Assembly: GCF_040786285.1 (NCBI RefSeq)
Contig: NZ_JBFMKQ010000003.1
Coordinates: 434,001 to 498,000 of the forward strand
Length of the DNA: 64,000 bases
Reading direction: 5' to 3'
DNA from: Aquimarina sp040786285
GTDB taxonomy: Bacteria > Bacteroidota > Bacteroidia > Flavobacteriales > Flavobacteriaceae
Under the pieces are notes generated by a model. The model was not told the origin of the DNA. It did not search any database and saw nothing but the letters and a program-made list of their open reading frames with translations. Of the stretch, positions 8,238 to 15,635 are shown one piece after another. Position 1 is the stretch's first letter, and each line of letters opens with the position of its first letter. Made by a program: the position numbers and the translations under genes.

Positions 8238-9386
8238 GTTCCTTAAAATAAAATCCAGTTTCTTGTTGGAGTTTAGATTTTGAGTAAAAGAATCTGTCAT
8301 GTGTTTGCTTTTATTGGCTAGGCCTAGTTGTTGAAGGTTCACAATACTTTCTTTATTTTCAAGAGTAACCTTACCGGTTAATAGAGGATTCATATCCAGA
8401 CCGGCGTAGTAGTAGTCATATATTTTTTTAAGCCCGGTTAGATATAAATAATCCTTTGTAAACCCGCCACCACGATGCGCTCTTAATGTGATTTGCCAGG
8501 CAGCTTCTCTATTCAACTTATATTGACTGTATAATAAATCAAAAGTTCCTTTAAAATCGTAACCTTTGATTAAGCTATCTGCGGCAATTACTCGATATGC
8601 CAATTCTTTCATTCGTTTTAGAGTAAGGCATCCAGACATATACTCGCTAAACACCGCTAGACCTTCTTGAGTTTCGGTATTATTTACAAAACCATTAGAG
8701 AATATTTTTAAAGGCTGACTTTTACCATTAAAAGTAGTTACCATATGCACTCCAATTTCGTGATTCGCAAGTACTTTTAGGTCATTATCACTAAACTTAT
8801 GATTCTTTTTTAAGACAAGCATTTCGGATGCATTGAGAACCATTGCCGCTGCGGAAATATGTGTAGATTTTTTAATGTTGATCTTGAAATCATATCGTTG
8901 AGCAAAATCTTCAAAATATAATTCTGCATCGTGGGCAGAATATTTTTTTATTCCATCATCATGAAGGGCTTCATCTTCAAAATGAAGAATAAAACGGGCA
9001 TTTTCTACATCTCTTTCTTTAGGTGTTCCAAATACTTTTAGAGAGTTATAATAAAATTTTTTCCCCGCTCCTATAGTCTCAATACATTGAATTAATCCAG
9101 AGTATTCGTAAATAATATCCTGGTATAATTTTCTTATATCCTCATTTTCTATACGTTCTAATCGTTGGTTAAAGAACAACCGTTGCATTTTATAGGGGTT
9201 GAATTTTAGCTTACGATATTTGAACGTTGGGTTTTTTCGATATTTCCCAGTAAAAAAAACCTTTTTTTCTTGTTCAATATTTAATGGATTTAGATAGTTA
9301 AGAAGTTCTATGTTTTTAACTAATCTATCCAGGTTTTGATCGATTTCAAAAAGGTCACTATACGTTTCTACAACATCTTCAATCAT
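8229..9386 (-). CDS. DUF1704 / QEGLA-motif metallopeptidase-like protein
   Basis: This 385-aa protein belongs to the family named 'flavohemoglobin expression-modulating QEGLA motif protein'. The active-site signature is intact: H209-E210-x3-H214 ('LANHEIGVHMV') and 'TETQEGLAVFSEYM' with E241 as a likely third metal ligand. Eukaryotic relatives are tyrosine carboxypeptidases that act on tubulin, so a zinc peptidase role on a C-terminal residue or small peptide is plausible. The gene is last in a likely operon after an ATP-grasp enzyme and an N-formylglutamate amidohydrolase-like gene (80 bp gap). This suggests the three make or trim one small molecule or peptide. The substrate is unknown. Confidence 0.86.
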   Translation of the reverse strand: MIEDVVETYSDLFEIDQNLDRLVKNIELLNYLNPLNIEQEKKVFFTGKYRKNPTFKYRKLKFNPYKMQRLFFNQRLERIENEDIRKLYQDIIYEYSGLIQCIETIGAGKKFYYNSLKVFGTPKERDVENARFILHFEDEALHDDGIKKYSAHDAELYFEDFAQRYDFKINIKKSTHISAAAMVLNASEMLVLKKNHKFSDNDLKVLANHEIGVHMVTTFNGKSQPLKIFSNGFVNNTETQEGLAVFSEYMSGCLTLKRMKELAYRVIAADSLIKGYDFKGTFDLLYSQYKLNREAAWQITLRAHRGGGFTKDYLYLTGLKKIYDYYYAGLDMNPLLTGKVTLENKESIVNLQQLGLANKSKHMTDSFTQNLNSNKKLDFILRNLK

Positions 9387-9466
9387 TATTGTGTATTTGA
9401 TTATTTAATTTGGGAAAACACAAACTAACTGCAAAAACCGGAAATTACCAAATGTGTATTGTTTTC

Positions 9467-10300
9467 TTATTCAACAAAATGGTTATAAAAGGATTGTGCA
9501 TGTAGTGGGAGCCTTGTATGCAATCCAATTTCGATAGCTTTAACTACTTCGGGATACATAATATAATCTAACTCATTACAGTAGATCTTAGAAAACTCTG
9601 TTGCCAAAACCAGAGTATTCTTAAAATTTTGAGTAATATACTTCAAGAAATACCCATTACCATAAAAGGTATTATTAATATCCGATGTAGTTTCGATGCC
9701 GTGTGGTAGATGTATTTGTGATAGAGTAGAAGACCATGAGTCTACGAACGTAGAATATTTTGAACTGTCAATATTAGTAGTACCCAGGTTTATGACAGGT
9801 ACTTTGCGATCCCATCTCCTCCAATTATATGAGTGCATATCATAAACAATAGCCGCACCGTATTTAGATTCTATCTTAGAAACCAGTGCATAAACAACTT
9901 TATAAAAATTATGGTGTTTTTCTAAAGAGCGATCTTTAATTTCAGATGGCAGTGACTTTTTCCAAAGTTCTTTACCCCAGGCGTCCTCATAAATCGCAAC
10001 ATCAGGAGCTCTATTAAGATCATATTCAAAACGAGAATCACAACCGGCAATAACTATAGGATGATGCTCTACCATTTGTCGGGTTGCGGGATCCTCTTCA
10101 TACCAACGATCATATTCGGTATGCAAACAATTATCCCATAATTCTTTACGAAATTGATGTCCATCATGCACGGCACCACAAATATAGTGGGCATACGAAT
10201 CTATTTTTAAAGTGAAAGAGTAATCTTCTGCCACAGCATGAAAAGGTTCTTCGGCATTAATTTTTACTATAATCTCTTTAATAGAAAGCTTATGCATCAT
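9467..10300 (-). CDS. N-formylglutamate amidohydrolase-like protein
   Basis: This 277-aa protein is a member of the N-formylglutamate amidohydrolase family. These enzymes hydrolyse N-acyl amino acids and share a metallo-carboxypeptidase-like core. Family marks are 'VIAGCDSRFEYDLNR', 'AAIVYDMHSYNWRR' (with metal-binding Asp and His) and 'VPVINLGTTNID'. No histidine-degradation genes are nearby, so a hut role is unlikely. The start overlaps the end of the upstream ATP-grasp gene by 11 nt, which indicates translational coupling. Function within this trio is inferred only as hydrolysis of an amide or acyl-amino acid bond. Confidence 0.85.
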   Translation of the reverse strand: MMHKLSIKEIIVKINAEEPFHAVAEDYSFTLKIDSYAHYICGAVHDGHQFRKELWDNCLHTEYDRWYEEDPATRQMVEHHPIVIAGCDSRFEYDLNRAPDVAIYEDAWGKELWKKSLPSEIKDRSLEKHHNFYKVVYALVSKIESKYGAAIVYDMHSYNWRRWDRKVPVINLGTTNIDSSKYSTFVDSWSSTLSQIHLPHGIETTSDINNTFYGNGYFLKYITQNFKNTLVLATEFSKIYCNELDYIMYPEVVKAIEIGLHTRLPLHAQSFYNHFVE

Positions 10301-11321
10301 CTACTGTTTTTCGCAGTTGGGCTTTTCTATCAAATCTGTTTACGCGTTGAACGACTTTATCTTCAACAAAATCGATTACCTTCTCCTGTAACTTCACTTT
10401 GTATTTTTTGTTAATGTAGGTAATACCACCAGGGCTCATTACATTTACTTCTACTAACATCCCATTAATAACGTCAATACCAACAAAATAGAGACCGTCT
10501 TTTACTAATTTTGGGCCTATCTTACGGCATAATTCTTTTTCTTGTTTGGTTAAAGAATGTTTTACAACAGAACCCCCTGCAGTAACATTAGATCTATGGT
10601 CATCTTCTCCCGGAATTCGGCGCATAGCACCAATGGGTTTTCCGTTGAGAATCAAAATTCTAACATCACCTTGATCCGCTCCCTCAATATAATCCTGTAG
10701 TATAACATAATTTGTGGACCCATCTTTATTGTCAATATAAAAATCAAGTAGAGAGCGAATACTGCTCATTGCTCTTTTTTCTATTAAGATTACTCCAGAA
10801 CCACCAAAGCCATTAAGAGGTTTTAATATCATCCTATCATTGGGTGCCTCTTTAATCATCTTAATAAGATAATCTTTATTCTTGGTGACATGAGTTTTTG
10901 GTATAAAATGAGTTTCGATATCATCAAAAGCTGCAGTATATAGTTTATTATTGGATCTTCGTATCCCATCAATGTCATTCATGATAAAAACGTCATCTTT
11001 TACAGAATCCAAAAAATTAAGCATAATCATATCCAAAGGCGGATTACTTCTCATAATAATCACATCAAACCCCGCTAGAGGTAACATTTCATCTCTAAAA
11101 GTAGTTTTGGCATGAAAAGACTTCATAGAAGAAGAAATTTTTTCGGCTCGGTTAAGTACTTTACAAAATGAATAGGTTACACTATCCCGTATGGTAAGAT
11201 TAGACGGTGTAGCAATAGCGACTCCATGCCCACGTTTGGCACATTCATGAATTAAGGTTAAGGAAGTGTCATTTTCCGGACTAATATCTTCCCAGGGATA
11301 CATTAAAAAGCAAACATTCAT
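10290..11321 (-). CDS. ATP-grasp ligase, prokaryotic glutathione synthetase-like
   Basis: This 343-aa protein resembles the prokaryotic glutathione synthetase group. It has an N-terminal pre-ATP-grasp domain ('NVCFLMYPWEDISPENDTSL', 'GFDVIIMRSNPPLDM'). The ATP-grasp core shows 'RMILKPLNGFGGSGVILIEK' (ATP-binding Lys and Gly-rich loop), 'QDYIEGADQGDVRILILNGK' and 'GMLVEVNVMSPGGITYIN' (metal-binding Glu and Asn). No gamma-glutamylcysteine ligase is nearby, and glutathione is rare in this phylum. The true product may therefore be another peptide-like compound formed by acid-amine ligation. It is first in the likely operon with the amidohydrolase-like and DUF1704 genes. Confidence 0.85.
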   Translation of the reverse strand: MNVCFLMYPWEDISPENDTSLTLIHECAKRGHGVAIATPSNLTIRDSVTYSFCKVLNRAEKISSSMKSFHAKTTFRDEMLPLAGFDVIIMRSNPPLDMIMLNFLDSVKDDVFIMNDIDGIRRSNNKLYTAAFDDIETHFIPKTHVTKNKDYLIKMIKEAPNDRMILKPLNGFGGSGVILIEKRAMSSIRSLLDFYIDNKDGSTNYVILQDYIEGADQGDVRILILNGKPIGAMRRIPGEDDHRSNVTAGGSVVKHSLTKQEKELCRKIGPKLVKDGLYFVGIDVINGMLVEVNVMSPGGITYINKKYKVKLQEKVIDFVEDKVVQRVNRFDRKAQLRKTVDDA

Positions 11322-11415
11322 TACGGATGATTTTTTTGGATGTAAAAATTTACGTTTTTTATGATAAAATCAAGAAAAAACTTAAAATAAATTTTACCCG
11401 TTAACAAGAAATTGA

Positions 11416-12003
11416 TCAATCACAATCTAAATCAATACCTATTTTTTTCATTTTCTTCCAAATTGAATGTTCAGGTGTTTGGGGAGATAGATTGAATAGT
11501 ACAAGATATTTATTCTCTGCTTTACAGAATGTATGGGTTATAATAATATTGAGATTGAGCTCTTTTTTTGTTGTAAATGGGTCGTAGGTTAATATTTTTC
11601 CAGCATATACCGAATCATTTACTTTTTCGAAAAAAGCTTTAGCGTTTAATTTTCTCTTTTCAGTGCTCAAATCGTCTTTTGATACTGCCGCAATAAGGCC
11701 ATCAAAATAGGTTTCCATTTCAGATTCTATCTTTTTTGATGATAATTTAGGATCTTGATCTATGATCCATAAAAAAACATAAGAAAAATAATCTGTTGCA
11801 TTTTCGTTTCCCCATCCAGGAGCAAAACGAATATATTCTATACCAGAATAGTCTAATGAAGGTGCAAAATCTAAAGGAAAATCAATTGTTTCTGAACGCC
11901 AATTTTCTTTTGCTATTAGTGGGTTTTTTGAGGAATTATTCTTTTTACAGTGGGCAAAAAACAGTAAAATGAAAAAAAAGGGCACGATTTTTGGAAATTT
12001 CAT
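11416..12003 (-). CDS. Hypothetical lipoprotein, 195 aa
   Basis: The protein begins MKFPKIVPFFFILLFFAHCK, a clear lipoprotein signal with Cys19, followed by a Lys/Asn/Ser linker. Because the linker is basic rather than acidic, the protein probably faces the periplasm. The mature part has mixed alpha/beta character with aromatic motifs such as 'YIRFAPGWGNENATDYFSYV' and ends in '..KKMKKIGIDLDCD'. I do not recognise the family. It stands alone, divergent from the M28-like gene. Confidence 0.7.
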   Translation of the reverse strand: MKFPKIVPFFFILLFFAHCKKNNSSKNPLIAKENWRSETIDFPLDFAPSLDYSGIEYIRFAPGWGNENATDYFSYVFLWIIDQDPKLSSKKIESEMETYFDGLIAAVSKDDLSTEKRKLNAKAFFEKVNDSVYAGKILTYDPFTTKKELNLNIIITHTFCKAENKYLVLFNLSPQTPEHSIWKKMKKIGIDLDCD

Positions 12004-12038
12004 ATTCGATGTGTTATTTTAGGTTTAAAAGTAATAAA

Positions 12039-12068
12039 TTGGATTATTATATTATTTGCCTAAATTTG
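12039..12068 (+). promoter_or_regulatory. Bacteroidota-type promoter of the M28-like gene
   Basis: TTG at 12039-12041 and TAAATTTG at 12061-12068 are 19 bp apart, matching the TTTG-N19-TAnnTTTG pattern of the Bacteroidota primary sigma factor. Transcription would begin near 12075, which favours the ATG at 12102 over the one at 12081. Confidence 0.6.
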
Positions 12069-12101
12069 TGTTAAATTAAAATGGAATACAAAACCTACAA
12101 A

Positions 12102-12986
12102 ATGAATTATTATAGAATATTTTTACTAGTATTTGTTTTCGGTATTCAGGTAGCCCCAGCTCAAACTGAAGAAGAAAGAATGGAAGCCGAGATTATCAAC
12201 ATACAACGTGGTGTAGTTGGTAAGTTAACCGGTCATGAACCTATTAAGGGCAAGAAAACCTTAAATAGTAGGTCAAGTGCCTCTGAAAGGAAACTTACTG
12301 CAGATTTTTTATCAAATTCTCTAAAGGAAATTGGTCTTAAGCCAGAAAAGAATGATTATAACGTAAAGAACAAAAAAGGAGATCAGTTTCAAGGTGCTAA
12401 CATTTATGCAACAATTCCTGCGACTAATGGTAGTGATGAATATGTGATTATTTGTGCTCATTACGATACTGTAGAAAATAGTCCAGGTGCAATACATAAT
12501 GCTACGGGTATAGCAATTGCTTACTATGTAGCAAAGAAGCTTGCCGAATTAGAAGAGCGAAACAAAAATTTTATGATCGTCTTTTTTGACCATTGGAAAA
12601 GTAATATGATAGGAACCAGAATGTTTACCAAGATGTTACAAACAGAGGGTTATAATGTTCATTCAATGCATAGATCGGATTATATGGGATGGGACAATGA
12701 TGAGGATAGAGCTATAGAAATGCTGGCATCCAATCTAAGTTTAGAATCTTTGTATCGTATTGAGTCACCCGTACCAATTTATAAGAGAACTGTTGCGACC
12801 CCAGAGAGTAGGTTCTTTTCAAACTTCGGGTACGATACAGTAACACTTACCGCTGAACTAAAAAATGCCGACAACTCTCCGTTTGTTAAGCAAAGTTCTG
12901 ATAAGTATACTACCGTTAATTTTAAATATCTTGCCTCGACTACCAGCATTGTATACAGTGTAATGAAGGCTATGGCTAAAGAATAG
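12102..12986 (+). CDS. M28-family peptidase homologue with lost metal ligands
   Basis: The start at 12102 gives a good signal peptide (MNYYRIFLLVFVFGIQVAPA) and 294 aa; an in-frame ATG seven codons upstream is possible. The fold is that of M28 zinc aminopeptidases: 'YVIICAHYDTVENSPGA' retains the first His and Asp. The following 'GADDN' element reads 'GAIHNATG', the catalytic 'EE' pair is replaced by Trp-Lys in 'FFDHWKSNMIGTR', and the last His before 'T..D' is Tyr ('DKYTTVN'). Only the Asp in 'RSDYMGWD' is otherwise kept. At least three of five zinc or catalytic positions are therefore changed, and the protein is probably a non-catalytic periplasmic binding protein. The reading frame is intact. 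Confidence 0.82.
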   Translation: MNYYRIFLLVFVFGIQVAPAQTEEERMEAEIINIQRGVVGKLTGHEPIKGKKTLNSRSSASERKLTADFLSNSLKEIGLKPEKNDYNVKNKKGDQFQGANIYATIPATNGSDEYVIICAHYDTVENSPGAIHNATGIAIAYYVAKKLAELEERNKNFMIVFFDHWKSNMIGTRMFTKMLQTEGYNVHSMHRSDYMGWDNDEDRAIEMLASNLSLESLYRIESPVPIYKRTVATPESRFFSNFGYDTVTLTAELKNADNSPFVKQSSDKYTTVNFKYLASTTSIVYSVMKAMAKE

Positions 12987-13010
12987 ATAGTATTTTAGAT
13001 AGAAAAAATC

Positions 13011-13053
13011 AATTAAAGGAGTTCTTATTTTTGTAATAAGAACTCCTTTAATT
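13011..13053. terminator. Strong bidirectional terminator, 19-bp perfect stem
   Basis: 13011-13029 and 13035-13053 are perfect inverted repeats with a 5-nt loop. The structure contains the last codons and stop of thrC and lies between convergent genes. The A/T-rich flanks provide a U-tract in each direction. Confidence 0.85.
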
Positions 13054-14317
13054 CTTTATAGCTTTTTATTGAAAAGCTTTTCTTTTCCTTATTCATCACT
13101 TTTTGTATTTGAGGAGGAATTTCTAAACTCGTTTTTATGGTTTCTTCAACAATATCCATAAATTTTACTGGATGAGCGGTTTCTAAAAAAATACCATATT
13201 CATTATCTTGTAGTTCTTGCTTTTTAAGTCCTAAATATCCTACAGCACCATGAGGATCTGCAATATATTTTGTTTGATCATATATTTTTTTCATAGCATC
13301 TTTAGTTTGACCATCATCAAAGCTATAGGCCGAAAAATTATCTTTTAGCTCTTCAAAATTATTGTCAAAAAGCCTTTGTATCCTTATAAAATTACTTGGA
13401 TTTCCTACATCCATAGCATTAGAAATTGTTGCTTTTGATGGCTGCGGATCATAGTCAGAAGTTTTTAGGTATCGAACTACAGTGTCATTAATATTAGTAG
13501 AAGCAACAAAGTGTTTTACTGGTAATCCCAATTTATGCGCTACTATACCAGCACAGATGTTTCCAAAATTTCCACTGGGTACAGAGAAAACGATATCTTT
13601 TCCTTTGCTTTTTACTTGTTTATATGCAAATAAAAAGTATAGCAGTTGAGGTAACCATCTAGCAACATTAATAGAATTGGCAGATGTTAATTGCTTATGA
13701 TCTGTGATGCCTTTGTCCAGGAATGCTGTCTTAACCATATCCTGGCAGTCGTCAAACACACCATCAATTTTTAATGCAGTAATATTTTGACCTAGAGTAG
13801 TTAATTGTCTTTCTTGTATATCACTTACTTTTCCTGAAGGATAGAGAATAACCACATCCACACCTTTAACTCCAAGGAACCCATTGGCAACTGCACCGCC
13901 AGTATCCCCAGATGTTGCTACTAAAACAGTTACCTGATTGTTGTTATTTCTATTAAAATATCCAAGACAACGTGCCATAAAACGTGCTCCGACGTCCTTA
14001 AATGCCATAGTGGGACCATGAAACAATTCAAGTGTGGCGATATTATCTTCAATTTCTACAACCGGAAATTCAAAATTTAAAACATCAGCGAGGATATCCC
14101 TTAATTCTGTTTCAGGGATTTCGTCTCCAACAAATTGTTGGATCGCTTGATAAGCAATCTCAATTGTATCTAAATTCTCGATAGTATCGAAGAACGATTG
14201 TGGTAATGGAGTTATGTTTTCTGGAAAATATAATCCTCTATCCGGAGCTATTCCTTTGATCACTGCTTCAGAAAAGGATGCTTTTATTGTATTGTCGTTT
14301 AAGCTATAATATTGCAT
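13025..14317 (-). CDS. thrC: Threonine synthase
   Basis: This 430-aa PLP enzyme converts O-phosphohomoserine to threonine, the last step of threonine synthesis. The PLP lysine lies in 'LELFHGPTMAFKDVGARFMA', and the phosphate-binding loop follows as 'VLVATSGDTGGAVANGFL' and 'PSGNFGNICAG'. The N terminus (MQYYSLNDNTIKASFSEAVI) is typical of the cytosolic bacterial enzyme. It is last in thrA-thrB-ridA-thrC, 23 bp after ridA. Its last codons form part of a strong terminator. The gene is complete. Confidence 0.97.
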   Translation of the reverse strand: MQYYSLNDNTIKASFSEAVIKGIAPDRGLYFPENITPLPQSFFDTIENLDTIEIAYQAIQQFVGDEIPETELRDILADVLNFEFPVVEIEDNIATLELFHGPTMAFKDVGARFMARCLGYFNRNNNNQVTVLVATSGDTGGAVANGFLGVKGVDVVILYPSGKVSDIQERQLTTLGQNITALKIDGVFDDCQDMVKTAFLDKGITDHKQLTSANSINVARWLPQLLYFLFAYKQVKSKGKDIVFSVPSGNFGNICAGIVAHKLGLPVKHFVASTNINDTVVRYLKTSDYDPQPSKATISNAMDVGNPSNFIRIQRLFDNNFEELKDNFSAYSFDDGQTKDAMKKIYDQTKYIADPHGAVGYLGLKKQELQDNEYGIFLETAHPVKFMDIVEETIKTSLEIPPQIQKVMNKEKKSFSIKSYKELKEFLLQK

Positions 14318-14340
14318 TATTTTTTTGTTCTTTATAGTAT

Positions 14341-14703
14341 TTAGATAATTGCAGAGAACTCTATTTCTACTAAAATTTCTGGTGAAATCAATTTTGAAAC
14401 TTCAACCATCGTTGTTACAGGTTTTATTTTACCGAAAAACTCACCGTGTGCAGTGCCAATCTTTTCCCAATTTGAAATATTAGTGCAGTACATTCTTGTT
14501 CTTACAACATTACTTAAATCTGCACCAAGTTCTTTTAATGCTTTTTCGGCAATTTTAATAATCGCAACGGTTTGCTCGTATTCGTCTGCTCCTTTAGCTG
14601 TTGTTCCCGATATCTCAATAGTGTCGCCAATTTTAATTGCTCTAGAATATCCTACAATATCCTCCCATGGGGCTCCACTTGATATTTTTTTGATTTCTTT
14701 CAT
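14341..14703 (-). CDS. RidA-family enamine/imine deaminase
   Basis: This 120-aa protein belongs to the YjgF/YER057c/UK114 family. RidA proteins hydrolyse reactive enamines and imines, such as the 2-aminocrotonate that threonine dehydratase makes from threonine. Family residues are seen in 'VVRTRMYCTNISNWEKIG' (the conserved Arg that holds the substrate carboxylate) and 'SPEILVEIEFSAI' (conserved Glu). The gene sits between thrB and thrC, starting 2 bp after the thrB stop, so it must be cotranscribed with threonine synthesis genes. The role in protecting the pathway is inferred from this context. Confidence 0.88.
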   Translation of the reverse strand: MKEIKKISSGAPWEDIVGYSRAIKIGDTIEISGTTAKGADEYEQTVAIIKIAEKALKELGADLSNVVRTRMYCTNISNWEKIGTAHGEFFGKIKPVTTMVEVSKLISPEILVEIEFSAII

Positions 14704-14705
14704 AG

Positions 14706-15629
14706 TTATGTAATTATTTTGACTCCTTGACTATTTATTTTTGAGACATGAATATCAAAGTCTAGTCCCGTTTTACTGTATACTTCTCGTATGGCTTCGG
14801 CAACAAGGTTTGCTGTTTCTTTTCCTTTACTTAATGCAAAAATTGAAGGGCCAGAACCCGAAATACCACACCCCAAAGCGCCTTTTGAAAGGGCGGCTTC
14901 TTTTACAGCTTTAAATTCTGGAATCAATATGGATCTTAGAGGTTCTATGATTACGTCTTCGAGACTACGGCCGATAAGGCTGTAATCTTCGGTAAACAAT
15001 CCAGCAATCAATCCACCCACATTACCCCATTGCTGAATGGCTTGTTTTAGAGAAACATCATGTTTGATAACAGATCGAGAATCAGAAGTTTTTACTTCGA
15101 TTTGTGGATGAATTACGGTCATGGTTAAATCTTTTGGAGTATGCAACTTTATAACATCTAATGGATTATAGCTACGCACCAAAGTAAAACCACCTAAAAG
15201 GGCAGGGGCCACATTATCGGCATGGGCATTACCGCTGGCCAATTTTTCTCCTTCCATTGCAAATTTTACTAATTCATTGGCTGTAAATGGTTGATCTAAA
15301 AGATGGTTAACCGCCCAAACTGCACCTGCACTGCTAGCGGCACTACTACCGATTCCGCTACCGGCTTTAATTTTCTTATAGATTTCTATATGAACTCCCA
15401 CATTTTTACCATAAATTTCGAGTAATGCTTCTACTGCAACACCAGCAACATTTTTATGAGTTTCCTTTGGAAGATCTGCTCCGTCAATTTTTGTGATTTT
15501 TACCCCAGGTTCTGATACCAGAGTAATAACCATTTCATCTCCTACATTATCAAGGCAACATCCTAAGACATCAAATCCACAAGAAAGATTGGCTACAGTG
15601 GCCGGAGCAAATATTTTGATACTTTTCAT
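14706..15629 (-). CDS. thrB: Homoserine kinase
   Basis: This 307-aa GHMP kinase phosphorylates homoserine with ATP. The N terminus 'SIKIFAPATVANLSCGFDVL' is typical, and the ATP-binding loop is 'KIKAGSGIGSSAASSAGAVW'. The C-terminal GHMP motif reads 'ALGCGISGSGPSIFALSKG'. The length is normal. It follows thrA by 6 bp and precedes ridA by 2 bp, so the four genes form one transcript. Confidence 0.97.
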   Translation of the reverse strand: MKSIKIFAPATVANLSCGFDVLGCCLDNVGDEMVITLVSEPGVKITKIDGADLPKETHKNVAGVAVEALLEIYGKNVGVHIEIYKKIKAGSGIGSSAASSAGAVWAVNHLLDQPFTANELVKFAMEGEKLASGNAHADNVAPALLGGFTLVRSYNPLDVIKLHTPKDLTMTVIHPQIEVKTSDSRSVIKHDVSLKQAIQQWGNVGGLIAGLFTEDYSLIGRSLEDVIIEPLRSILIPEFKAVKEAALSKGALGCGISGSGPSIFALSKGKETANLVAEAIREVYSKTGLDFDIHVSKINSQGVKIIT

Positions 15630-15635
15630 TTTGAT

